A stretch of DNA of 11,705 bases from Candidatus Hydrogenedentota bacterium (GCA_007116095.1 SKJD01000027.1:1-11705); one strand, 5' to 3'; counted from the first letter of the stretch, positions 1 to 7,237 are shown. The notes: generated by a model not told the origin, from the letters alone. Numbers and translations are program-made.

Positions 1-51
1 GGCCTGGCAAGGCGTAGCCAAGCCGATCTGGAAATCTACTGGCGTGTGTGA
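1..51 (+). CDS. Possible 3' end of an upstream gene (partial)
   Basis: Reading frame 1 is open from the window edge to a TGA at 49-51 and gives a 16-residue tail ending in DLEIYWRV. An intrinsic terminator begins 33 bases after the stop, which fits the end of a plus-strand gene. A second frame, starting at base 2, is also open, to a TGA at 95-97. That stop lies inside the terminator stem, so I prefer frame 1. Too little is visible to suggest a product. Confidence 0.3.
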   Translation, partial: GLARRSQADLEIYWRV

Positions 52-84
52 AAATTGCGTCCTGGAAAACTTTAACGGCATATT

Positions 85-126
85 AAGCGTCTTATGAAGT
101 GTTAACTTCCATATGACGCTTCTTTT
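85..126 (+). terminator. Intrinsic terminator
   Basis: The arms aagcgtc (85-91) and gacgctt (115-121) pair perfectly. After a T/T mismatch the stem continues with tatg/cata and, past a one-base bulge, aagt/actt, closing on the 4-base loop gtta. The tail directly after the stem is T-rich (tcttttg). This is a typical rho-independent arrangement. It would end transcription from upstream and separate it from the TPR gene that starts at 152. Confidence 0.6.
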
Positions 127-151
127 GTGTATAAACCTGAAGGATTTTTGC

Positions 152-1111
152 ATGACATCCCCCATGACTATACGCCTTATGTTGTCCGCTATCTTGCTTG
201 TGGGTATTGCCCTGTCGCCAGGCATGGCAGTGGGACAACATGAGCCCCTGCCGGAAGCCTTGGCGCCTTTTGAAGCCTTGCTGCCGGAGCATGATGAAAT
301 AGTACTGGCGCTGCGTGATTATGAACGCCATCAACTGGCCGCCCTGGAAAGCCTGCGAGCGCGTATCCAGGAGGCGACTTTGCAGGAAGATTCGGATGCG
401 GTTCAGGAATTGGTAGCTGAAGCGCGTGAAGAACTTGAGCAGGTGCGCTTGCTGTATAAAGCGGCCCTGGCGCACCATCCGGAGAGCGCCCCACTGCACA
501 ACTACCTCGGAGAATTCCTCTATGACTCCCTGGCCGAGCAAGAAGAAGGTTTAAAGCTCTGGGAAGAAGCCATTGCCCTGGACGATACCGAGAGTCGGGC
601 GTTCAACAACCTGGGAATTCATTACTTTCACGTCGGAGAATATGTCAAAGGTCTGGAATACCTCGACCGGGTTTTGGAACTGGATGATGATAATCCGGAT
701 TACCTCTTTAACATGGCGCAGATGCATCACATCCACACGCCGCAAATTGCGGAGATTCGGGATGAAGAACCTGTCGACATATATCGTCAGGGGCTGGCGT
801 ATTCCAAGCGCGCGGCGGAAGTGGCTCCGGAGGACTTCAGTTTACAGCGCGACTATGCGATGAACTTCTTTGCTTCGGAACGTTTTGATATCGAGACGGA
901 CTGGGAAGAAGCCGCCCGGGCCTGGCAGCAAGCCCGAAATGCCGCGGCGCGACCGGATGAGGTTTTCATGACCTGGTTGAACGAAGGACGCGCCTGGATT
1001 CGCGCTGAGCGCTATGAGTCTGCCATTGTCGTGCTGGAAGCCGCCCTGGAAATTCATCCAAACAGCAATGCGGCGCAGCAATTGCTCGAAGAAGCGCGTG
1101 AGGCGTTGTAA
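152..1111 (+). CDS. Secreted TPR-repeat protein
   Basis: This 319-residue protein is probably exported to the periplasm. Residues 1-28 look like a signal peptide: a basic start, a hydrophobic core LMLSAILLVGIALS, and a likely cleavage site after AVG. Residues 45-105 are charged and helical. Tetratricopeptide-like helix pairs follow at about 112-145, 147-180 and 270-303; the second has the typical AFNNLGIHYFHVGEY and GLEYLDRVLELDDDNP pattern. TPRs bind proteins, but no partner or catalytic domain is visible. An in-frame ATG at 113 lies inside the upstream terminator. The ATG at 152 has an aagga motif at 140-144 and starts right at the signal peptide, so I chose it. lepB follows after 112 bases. 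The TPR assignment is firm; the biological role is unknown. Confidence 0.9.
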   Translation: MTSPMTIRLMLSAILLVGIALSPGMAVGQHEPLPEALAPFEALLPEHDEIVLALRDYERHQLAALESLRARIQEATLQEDSDAVQELVAEAREELEQVRLLYKAALAHHPESAPLHNYLGEFLYDSLAEQEEGLKLWEEAIALDDTESRAFNNLGIHYFHVGEYVKGLEYLDRVLELDDDNPDYLFNMAQMHHIHTPQIAEIRDEEPVDIYRQGLAYSKRAAEVAPEDFSLQRDYAMNFFASERFDIETDWEEAARAWQQARNAAARPDEVFMTWLNEGRAWIRAERYESAIVVLEAALEIHPNSNAAQQLLEEAREAL

Positions 1112-1153
1112 GTAGCTGGTAATGGTTGATGACGATGTGGCTCGCAGGGAATT

Positions 1154-1185
1154 CTGATCACCTGATCAGGGCGACCATGCGGTCG
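1154..1185. promoter_or_regulatory. Two adjacent inverted repeats ahead of lepB
   Basis: ctgatca and tgatcag (1154-1160 and 1163-1169) are perfect 7-base arms separated by two bases. Directly after, cgacc and ggtcg (1172-1176 and 1181-1185) are 5-base arms around the loop atgc. Neither is followed by a T-run, so they do not look like terminators. They could be an operator or structure in the lepB leader. This is seen in sequence only; no regulator is implied by the neighbours. Confidence 0.35.
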
Positions 1186-1223
1186 TTATATTCAGGCTGG
1201 TGTGGGATTAAAGGGGAAGGACC

Positions 1224-1817
1224 ATGACAAATAACGAAGCGCCAAATGCGCCCTCGGAAAAGGTGGAGCGGAGCCTACTACAGCGTATTTTGGGCAAGGA
1301 GGGTGGCCAGGTGGCGATCGTCATCTTCTTGCTGCTCTGTGTCTATCTCTTTGGCTATCGACAGATGCGCTTTTTTCTGGTCCCCTCGGCCTCGATGGAA
1401 AATACCTTGTTGCGGGGCGATCAAATCGTCACCATGAACCAGACCGAATATCAGCGGGGCGACATCATCGTCTACAAGGATTTGCGGGACGACGGCAACA
1501 ACGTGAAGCGTATCGTGGGCATAGCTGGGGACAGCATCGAAGTGCGTGGCGGCGCGCTGTACATAAACGGGCAGTACATATCCGAGCCATATATCCGGGA
1601 ATTGATGGACTACGTCATTCAGCCGCCGATTGTTGTGCCTGAAGGGCATGTCTTCGTGCTGGGCGACAACCGCAATGTCAGCGACGATGGGCACACCAGC
1701 CGGGAAGCGGTGCCCATAGACCGTATTGTTGGTAAGGTAAGTCACATCTACTACCCTTACGATCGCTTAGGCAAGGTCCGAAACTACCCCCTCCAAATTA
1801 TTCAGACCACCCAATAA
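1224..1817 (+). CDS. lepB: Signal peptidase I
   Basis: This is a membrane-bound serine protease (family S26) that removes signal peptides from Sec- and Tat-exported proteins on the outer face of the cytoplasmic membrane. It has 197 residues, in the short size class of the family. A charged N-terminus is followed by one membrane segment at about 28-45. The catalytic serine motif PSASMENTL gives Ser57, and VKRIVGIAGD gives the general base Lys95. The conserved GDNR box is at 147-150; downstream it reads NVSDDGHTSR, slightly longer than the usual GDNRxxSxDSR. The strong ribosome site ggggaagg (1213-1220) sits three bases before the ATG. It follows the TPR gene by 112 bases on the same strand. 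The assignment is secure. Confidence 0.95.
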   Translation: MTNNEAPNAPSEKVERSLLQRILGKEGGQVAIVIFLLLCVYLFGYRQMRFFLVPSASMENTLLRGDQIVTMNQTEYQRGDIIVYKDLRDDGNNVKRIVGIAGDSIEVRGGALYINGQYISEPYIRELMDYVIQPPIVVPEGHVFVLGDNRNVSDDGHTSREAVPIDRIVGKVSHIYYPYDRLGKVRNYPLQIIQTTQ

Positions 1818-2128
1818 CAAATCTCCCCGAGAAACAGGGTAGCCCAACCCGCCTGTTTTCATGTAGAATGGCCCTGCTCAAGAGCAGGACCCGGATAAGG
1901 GCGGCTTGTCTATATGTATAACGCCGCTTTTCTGACAATCCGGACCGCCTCCACAGGAAGCAGCCAGGAATCTGTGGCGTCTTGGGATGCGCTATTTTAC
2001 TGGCTCTGTTACCGGCTCTATTTACGGTCGTCGGCTGAATGTCGCCTGCTGGCTGATTCTGCACAGGGTATCGGCCTTATTGGCTATTCCACATGGTTTC
2101 TCAGCAATATTAATGATTGAAAGTGATA
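1818..2128. other. Gene-free spacer with three inverted repeats
   Basis: These 311 bases lie between lepB and the rhomboid gene and hold no convincing gene. Three inverted repeats come in a row: cctgctc/gagcagg (1873-1879 and 1882-1888, perfect), ccggat/atccgg (1891-1896 and 1938-1943, with an inner gcggc/gccgc pair at 1901-1905 and 1923-1927), and ccacag/ctgtgg (1951-1956 and 1972-1977). Together they could be a structured leader of the rhomboid gene or a small RNA. No known riboswitch or RNA family is recognised, and no clear promoter is seen. Confidence 0.35.
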
Positions 2129-2911
2129 ATGGCGCGTCCTTATTACCAACAACAGATGCATTATTCCCGTCCACCCATTACCTGGGCGGTACAGCGGCTT
2201 ATCCTGCTGAACGTGATGATATTTGTCCTGCAATTGATTGCGGATCCCATCGCGCAGTTCTTCCAGGACGAGTCGGTTGTTCCCTATGGCTTTTTCTTCC
2301 ATGCATTGGGCTTTCAATCCAGTGAATTTCTGAGTGGTTATGTGTGGCAGGCGTTGAGTTATCAGTTCCTGCATGGCGGCCTGCTGCACCTGTTCCTGAA
2401 TATGCTCTGGCTCTTTATCTTCGGGCCGGACGTCGAACGCGCCTTGGGTACGCGCCAATTCTATCGTTTTTACCTCTTCTGCGGCGCCCTGGGGGTCCAG
2501 GCCACCCTCTACGGCTATTTCATGCATGGGGTTGATATCCCTGTCGTGGGGGCCAGCGGAGCTGTCATGGGCGTGCTGGTGGCCTTTGCCATCGTAGACC
2601 CGGAACGGGAGTTCTTTCTGTTCCCCTTGCCGTTTCCGGTGAACGCCCGGGCCCTGGTTATCATCGTTATTTTCATGAATGTGGTCATGGCGCTGGGCGG
2701 CGATCAGGGCGTCTCGGTCGCGACCCATTTTGGGGGGATGCTGGCGGGATATGTGTACATGAAGCTGCGTCCCAAGTTTACCCGCTGGCAACTTGAGCGT
2801 CGTAAACGCCGTATGCAACAGTCCTCAAGCACCAGTGACCAAGACGATACAGACAACGAAAAGATTGCGGATGCCGTTAATAATATATTCAAATTCAAGG
2901 ATCGTGAGTGA
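2129..2911 (+). CDS. Rhomboid family intramembrane serine protease
   Basis: This 260-residue polytopic protein (family S54) cuts membrane proteins within or next to their transmembrane segments. Conserved features are in the right order: the HxxxxHxxxN stretch HGGLLHLFLN (His82, His87, Asn91), the nucleophile motif GASGA with Ser143, and the catalytic His200 in VATHFGGMLAGY. About six hydrophobic segments lie between residues 22 and 212. A basic and then acidic cytoplasmic tail (219-260, rich in Arg/Lys then Ser/Asp/Glu) follows the last one. I chose the ATG at 2129; an upstream TTG at 2117 would add only four residues, and the ribosome site is weak. The stop is 69 bases before the J-domain gene. 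It lies near lepB in a group of envelope genes. The substrate is unknown. Confidence 0.93.
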   Translation: MARPYYQQQMHYSRPPITWAVQRLILLNVMIFVLQLIADPIAQFFQDESVVPYGFFFHALGFQSSEFLSGYVWQALSYQFLHGGLLHLFLNMLWLFIFGPDVERALGTRQFYRFYLFCGALGVQATLYGYFMHGVDIPVVGASGAVMGVLVAFAIVDPEREFFLFPLPFPVNARALVIIVIFMNVVMALGGDQGVSVATHFGGMLAGYVYMKLRPKFTRWQLERRKRRMQQSSSTSDQDDTDNEKIADAVNNIFKFKDRE

Positions 2912-2980
2912 TGATCGCCATCCAATATGTACAATTTTCGATAAAACCAGGCATATGGCTGCGTTGATGGGGGACCGGTA

Positions 2981-3322
2981 ATGTTTGGCACGTCGAGCCT
3001 GCAAGAATTTCTGATTATCGTGATGATTATCACCATGCTGAGCATCACCGGGCTCTGGCCCAAGGTGCTGCGTGGTTTACGTGAATTGCGTGGAGAGCAT
3101 TTCGAAGAAGACGACTTTGCCACGCCGTCGCCGCATGATCTGGATATCTGTTATCGCCTGCTGGGTCTTTCCCCGTCGGCGAGCTGGGAGGAAGTCGAAA
3201 AAGCGTACCGTCGCAAGGCCAAGATTCATCACCCTGATCATGGCGGCGATGAGGACACCATGCGCACCCTAAACGAGGCCTACAACTATATTAAGCGTGT
3301 CCGGGCGCCTCAGGGAAGGTGA
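2981..3322 (+). CDS. Membrane-anchored J-domain protein with TatA/B-like N-terminus
   Basis: This protein has 113 residues and two parts. Residues 1-45 start MFGTSSLQEF, with Glu9 at the head of a hydrophobic helix (10-23). Then come Gly24, Pro27 and an amphipathic basic helix (KVLRGLRELRG). That is the order found in TatA/TatB, which run MFxxxxxEL, membrane helix, Gly hinge, Pro, amphipathic helix. Residues 56-108 are a compact J-domain (CYRLLGLSPSASWEEVEKAY) with the HPD motif at 84-86 followed by HGGD and NEAYNYI. J-domains stimulate the ATPase of DnaK/Hsp70. The likely topology is N-terminus outside and J-domain in the cytoplasm. The ribosome site gggggacc lies just before the ATG at 2981. 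The J-domain is firm. The TatA/B resemblance is by eye, and a plain signal anchor is the alternative. Confidence 0.85.
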   Translation: MFGTSSLQEFLIIVMIITMLSITGLWPKVLRGLRELRGEHFEEDDFATPSPHDLDICYRLLGLSPSASWEEVEKAYRRKAKIHHPDHGGDEDTMRTLNEAYNYIKRVRAPQGR

Positions 3323-3414
3323 TTACAGGTTGTTGGAGTTCAAGATGGTTGGTGGACATGCTGAACGGCTATGGCTCTTACAGGACATCATGAGGTGAAA
3401 CCCGAAAACAGAAT

Positions 3415-3459
3415 CTCCTTCTTCAGGAGCACATGGCTTAAGGGCTGACCTTTAAGCCA
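3415..3459 (+). promoter_or_regulatory. Tandem hairpins next to the ribosome site of the URO-D-like gene
   Basis: A small hairpin ctcct/aggag (3415-3419 and 3425-3429, loop tcttc) is followed by a stronger one. In the latter ggcttaaggg (3435-3444) pairs with cctttaagcc (3449-3458), with one G-T pair, and loops over ctga. The flanking T3434 and A3459 extend the stem to 11 bp. The stem ends one base before the ribosome site gggggga (3461-3467). There is no T-run on either side, so it is not a classic terminator. Its position suggests control of translation or mRNA stability. Confidence 0.5.
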
Positions 3460-3473
3460 AGGGGGGATATCGT

Positions 3474-4691
3474 ATGGGGGACTTGTTTGATCCGCGTTGG
3501 AAAATATTGCCGTTAAGGGAAGCCGACTTCGGACCGTATTGTCCGCCATTTTTGGACGATGCTGCGAAAGCGGTGTTGTGGCAGGCGCAGCAGGATGGAA
3601 CCCCAACCCGGACGCCGGTGATGTACGGCGTAAACAACCGGGTGGCGTTGCTGGACGATCGGGTGGACAGCACTGGCCTCAGTTATGCGACCGCCTTTGA
3701 CAACCCCGAAGCCTTCCTGAAAACCCAGTTGCTCTTCGACTATGTCTGCCGTATGCGCTATAACCGCTTCTGCGACAGCCCCACGGAACTGCCGGAGGTC
3801 TGGCAGGTCACCATCCACTTTCAGAACGTCTATGAAGCCTGGTATTTCGGCTGTCCGGTGCACTTTGAGGCTGGGCAAATCCCCGGGAGTACGCCGATTT
3901 ATACGGGGGACAAGGCCGAAGCGGTTTTTGATATCGACATTACCCAGCCCTTGGCGCGCCCGCCATTCAAGACCGCCGTTGAATTTTATGACTACCTCGT
4001 GGATTATGTGGCGGATAAGACCTTTCTGGACCGACCTATCGCCTTGCTCCCGCCAGCCTTTGGAACGGACGGTCCCCTGACCGTGGCGATGAATATCCGG
4101 GGCAATGAGATTCTTACCGATCTTGTCATGAACAGTGATTATGCCCAGCTACTCTTCCGCTTTATCATGGACGCTGAATGGTATCGTCGCAAAGCGTTCT
4201 TCACGCGGTACGACATCCCGAAAAATGAAGAGGCCGGATTAGCGGACGACTCCATTGCCATGCTCAGCCTGGAGCAATACCGCGAATTCGTGATGCCGCA
4301 TCATCGCTACTATTATGAGGCTACCAATCCTTCGGGCGGCAAGCGGGGCATGCATCTTTGCGGAGACGCCACCCGTTTTTTTCCGCTGTTGCATCAGGAA
4401 CTGGGTGTTACGACCTTTGACACCGGGTTCCCTGTGGATTTCGGCGCATGTCGTGCAGCGCTGGGGCCGGAAGTGACCTTGATGGGCGGCGTGGAAGTGG
4501 CGACATTGGTGCAGGGAACTCCGGAGCAGGTATATGCCCGCAGTCGGGAGATATTGTGCAGCGGCGTCCTGGAAGGCGGGCGTTTTATCTTTCGTGAAGG
4601 CAACAACCTGCCGCCCAACGTGCCCTGGGCCAATCTGGCCGCCATGTACCAGGCAACCTTTGATTTTGGTACGTTTCCTGAGGCTGAATAA
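3474..4691 (+). CDS. URO-D superfamily protein (uroporphyrinogen decarboxylase / corrinoid methyltransferase-like)
   Basis: This 405-residue cytoplasmic protein belongs to the superfamily that includes HemE and the corrinoid methyltransferases MtaA, MtbA and CmuA. The clearest stretch is near the C-terminus: GMHLCGDATRFFPLLHQELG (292-311), TFDTGFPVDFG, and TLMGGVEVATLVQGTPEQV, which together form the last strands of the family's TIM barrel. His294 and Cys296 match the HxC zinc pair of the methyltransferases. Where those enzymes have a third Cys near the C-terminus, this protein has FREGNNLPPNVPWANL. The HemE N-terminal substrate motif with MRQAGRY is absent, so it is probably not HemE. No corrinoid protein gene is adjacent. 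The ribosome site gggggga lies behind a hairpin. The fold is certain; the substrate is unknown. Confidence 0.9.
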   Translation: MGDLFDPRWKILPLREADFGPYCPPFLDDAAKAVLWQAQQDGTPTRTPVMYGVNNRVALLDDRVDSTGLSYATAFDNPEAFLKTQLLFDYVCRMRYNRFCDSPTELPEVWQVTIHFQNVYEAWYFGCPVHFEAGQIPGSTPIYTGDKAEAVFDIDITQPLARPPFKTAVEFYDYLVDYVADKTFLDRPIALLPPAFGTDGPLTVAMNIRGNEILTDLVMNSDYAQLLFRFIMDAEWYRRKAFFTRYDIPKNEEAGLADDSIAMLSLEQYREFVMPHHRYYYEATNPSGGKRGMHLCGDATRFFPLLHQELGVTTFDTGFPVDFGACRAALGPEVTLMGGVEVATLVQGTPEQVYARSREILCSGVLEGGRFIFREGNNLPPNVPWANLAAMYQATFDFGTFPEAE

Positions 4692-4711
4692 GGCCAGGAA
4701 AGATAAAGAAG

Positions 4712-5656
4712 CTACCGGGCCGGACCGCCAATCAGCGGTAACAACTGCGGGCGTAGGGTGATGCTTGCAGGCAGGTAGCCGGGCGATTCGCCGTCGACAC
4801 CCAGGAGAGTTGGTGCAGGACTGTCGATGGTGATGCGGTTACGGGCCTGGAAATGGGTCACAATATCCGGGTGTTGCTCAAAGTGACCCTTGTAGAGGAT
4901 CGGCAGCTTGCTCAGGGTCTTCAGCAAGGACATGGCGTGGACGACATAGACCTCGAACTGGCCATTGTCCAGTTTCGCCATGGGGGAGATGCGCATGCCG
5001 CCGCCGTCGTAATTGCCGTTGGCCACGATGATTTCCTTCACCTTGCCCTGAAATGGCGGCTCCTCATCCACGGTAACGGTCATCTCCACATCCTGCCAGC
5101 GCCCCAATGCGATGAGGGTATGCCAGAGATAAGAGAGAAAGCCGCCCCATGGCTTGCCGTGCTTGTTGACACGCGCACAAATCAGGCCTCCGATACCGAT
5201 ATGGACACTGTTCAGGAAGTAACAGTGCCCGGTCTGTCCATCCGCAGTGGAAAATTCCAATTGGCCGATATCGGCCATCAGGGTGGGGGATTCGCGCAAA
5301 TACGCTGGACTGAGCCGGCGCACCAAGGGAATGCCCAGCGAACGCGCCAGGTCGTTTCCAGAGCCACAGGGATAAATGCCCAGCCTGGCTTTCGGGTTTA
5401 TCAGCGCCTCACCCTCGAAAAAGCCGTTCAGCACCTCGAAATGGGTGCCGTCGCCACCGATACTGACGACATTGGAATAGCCCGCATGCAAGGCTTGACG
5501 CGTAAGGACTGTGGCATGCCCCGGATTTTCCGTGTGGAAGACCGCAACCGCTCCCAATTCCGTGTGAAATGCCCGCTCCAGATTCGCCCAGTCCCGCCCG
5601 GTGCGCCCGTGGGCGGAATGCGGATTCACGATAAGCGCGTAGTTGGAAGCGGGCAT
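4712..5656 (-). CDS. Diacylglycerol kinase-family lipid kinase
   Basis: This 314-residue member of the DAGK catalytic-domain family (YegS/DgkB/BmrU group) phosphorylates a lipid alcohol such as diacylglycerol with ATP at the inner membrane surface. Motifs in order are NPHSAHGRTG near the start (11-20), the nucleotide-binding SIGGDGTHFEVLNG (GGDGT at 67-71), GIYPCGSGNDLARSLGIP (GSGND at 98-102), the C-terminal-domain stretch NYDGGGMRISPMAKLDNGQF, and GVDGE (286-290). Length is normal for the family. The ribosome site is weak, but the protein starts just before the first strand, as expected. It begins 54 bases after the purB stop, so it is probably the last gene of a purO-purB-kinase transcript. 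It converges on the URO-D-like gene with a 20-base gap. The lipid substrate cannot be told from sequence. Confidence 0.93.
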   Translation of the reverse strand: MPASNYALIVNPHSAHGRTGRDWANLERAFHTELGAVAVFHTENPGHATVLTRQALHAGYSNVVSIGGDGTHFEVLNGFFEGEALINPKARLGIYPCGSGNDLARSLGIPLVRRLSPAYLRESPTLMADIGQLEFSTADGQTGHCYFLNSVHIGIGGLICARVNKHGKPWGGFLSYLWHTLIALGRWQDVEMTVTVDEEPPFQGKVKEIIVANGNYDGGGMRISPMAKLDNGQFEVYVVHAMSLLKTLSKLPILYKGHFEQHPDIVTHFQARNRITIDSPAPTLLGVDGESPGYLPASITLRPQLLPLIGGPAR

Positions 5657-5710
5657 GTCGGGATACCATTTTATTAGGCTAGAAGTCAGGCCGGTTACAG
5701 ATGTGTGGCG

Positions 5711-7144
5711 TCAGACCCGTACATCGGAGCGCATTGTTGCAGCTTCCTGGTGGCGGTCCAGCACGGGATCAATGTAGTCGTCCACGAATTCTATGACCTG
5801 CTCCGGGGCGCGACCCACGAACTCCTTCATATCCAAAACCGCCTCAATCTCTTCCAGGGTCATGTCCAAATCCGGATCATCGGCCAGACGCTGTAGCAGG
5901 TCGTTTTCGGCGCCTTCTTCCTTGACCCGGGCGGCTGCCGCCAGGGAATGCTTCCGGATTATTTCGTGCAGTTCCTGGCGATCGCCACCCCGACGCACCG
6001 CCGCCATGATGATGTTTTCGGTGGCCATGAAGGGGAGTTCCGCCCAGAGGTGCTTTTCGATAACCTTGGGATAGACCACGGGGTTTTCCATGATGTTCAG
6101 GTAAAGGTTGAGCACGGCGTCCGCCGCCAGGAAGGCCTCGGGCAAGCTCAGGCGGCGAATCGCGGAGTCGTCGAGGGTTCGCTCAAACCACTGGGTTGCG
6201 GTCGTGAAGCTGCCGTGCAGGGACTGCACCATGAGGAAACGCCCTAGGGCGCAGGCGCGCTCGCTGCGCATGGGATTGCGTTTGTAGGCCATGGCCGAGC
6301 TGCCGACCTGGGTCTTTTCGAAAGGCTCTTCGACCTCCTTGAGGTTCTGAAGCAGGCGCATGTCGGTGGCGAACTTGTGTACGCTTTCGCCGATGCCCGC
6401 TAGCGCCTGGAGCACCAGGGTGTCGACTTTGCGGGGATAGGTCTGGCCGGTCACGGGATACGAGGCTGCGAAGCCCAGCTTTTCCGCAACCAACTGGTCC
6501 AGCTTGCGGACCTTTTCGCCGTCGTTGTCAAAGAGCGCCATGAAGGAGGCTTGCGTGCCTGTGGTGCCCTTGACGCCCCGACAGCGCAGGTTGGCAAGCT
6601 GAAATTCGAGCTGCTCAATGTCCAGGAGCAAGTCCTGGGCCCAGAGGCAGGCGCGCTTGCCGACCGTCACTACCTGTGCGGGCTGGTAGTGTGTATAGCC
6701 AAGCGTGGGAAGGTCTTTCCATTGCAGGGCAAAGGCCTTGAGGCGTTGCAATACGGCGACGGCCTTGGTCAGCACCAGCCCCAGTGCTTCCCGTATGAGA
6801 ATCAGGTCCGTATTGTCACCGACGTAACAGCTCGTCGCGCCCAGGTGAATGATGGGCTTCGCCTTGGGGGCGATGTCTCCCAGCGCATGGATATGGGCCA
6901 TGACGTCGTGACGGGTCTGCTGCTCGTACGCCCGGGCTTTTTCCAGATCAATGTCTTCCAGGTGGGCGCGCAGCTCATCCAGTTGTTCCTCGGAAATATT
7001 CAGGCCAAGCTCTTTTTCGGCTTCGGCCAGGGCAAGCCAGCAGCGCCGCCATGTCGAGAATTTTCGTTGGGGACTCCAGAGCTGAATCATATCGCGAGTG
7101 GCAAAGCGCTCGACCAGGGGGGAGGTATACACATCGGAAGACAT
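5711..7144 (-). CDS. purB: Adenylosuccinate lyase
   Basis: The enzyme removes fumarate from SAICAR in de novo purine synthesis and from adenylosuccinate to give AMP. At 477 residues it is the size of the animal enzyme. Family landmarks are TRHDVMAH (77-84), HLGATSCYVGDNTD (100-113), THYQPAQ with the probable catalytic His152, KGTTGTQASF (192-201), and the fumarase/lyase signature GSSAMAYKRNPMRSE (281-295), whose serines carry the catalytic residue. The tail KRNPMRSERA matches the animal-type enzymes (SSAMPYKRNPMRSE) more than the GSSTMPHKVNP form of E. coli; Pro is replaced by Ala286. A ggag at about ten bases before the ATG serves as ribosome site. It follows purO by 93 bases. The assignment is secure. 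Confidence 0.95.
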   Translation of the reverse strand: MSSDVYTSPLVERFATRDMIQLWSPQRKFSTWRRCWLALAEAEKELGLNISEEQLDELRAHLEDIDLEKARAYEQQTRHDVMAHIHALGDIAPKAKPIIHLGATSCYVGDNTDLILIREALGLVLTKAVAVLQRLKAFALQWKDLPTLGYTHYQPAQVVTVGKRACLWAQDLLLDIEQLEFQLANLRCRGVKGTTGTQASFMALFDNDGEKVRKLDQLVAEKLGFAASYPVTGQTYPRKVDTLVLQALAGIGESVHKFATDMRLLQNLKEVEEPFEKTQVGSSAMAYKRNPMRSERACALGRFLMVQSLHGSFTTATQWFERTLDDSAIRRLSLPEAFLAADAVLNLYLNIMENPVVYPKVIEKHLWAELPFMATENIIMAAVRRGGDRQELHEIIRKHSLAAAARVKEEGAENDLLQRLADDPDLDMTLEEIEAVLDMKEFVGRAPEQVIEFVDDYIDPVLDRHQEAATMRSDVRV

Positions 7145-7237
7145 CGGGGCAAAACTCCGGTAGGGTTAACGATCTTGTATTTTGATACGTAGCTATACGA
7201 TAGCGAAGGTGTGAATTGTTAGAGGCAAGTTAGCGTA

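Noticed and set aside
113..151. Earlier start of the TPR gene at 113
   Set aside because: It lies inside the upstream terminator stem and adds 13 residues ahead of a normal signal peptide. The ATG at 152 has its own ribosome site.
1914..2325. Two overlapping small plus-strand frames (1914-2120 and 1987-2325)
   Set aside because: Their compositions look random and they lack a ribosome site. The second runs into the rhomboid gene in another frame. The inverted repeats explain this spacer better.
2084..2818. 244-residue minus-strand frame opposite the rhomboid gene
   Set aside because: It is rich in His and Gln in the pattern expected from the complement of a real gene. The plus-strand frame has complete rhomboid motifs.
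3474..4691. Calling the URO-D-like gene hemE
   Set aside because: The HemE N-terminal substrate-binding motif is missing and an HxC pair typical of the methyltransferase branch is present.
4692..4711. Bidirectional terminator in the 20-base convergent gap
   Set aside because: The gap holds no stem with a T-run on either strand. The two transcripts may simply overlap at their ends.
4853..5677. 274-residue plus-strand frame opposite the lipid kinase, and similar frames at 6551-7192 and 7241-7972
   Set aside because: Each is a complement of a well-recognised gene and has no family features of its own.
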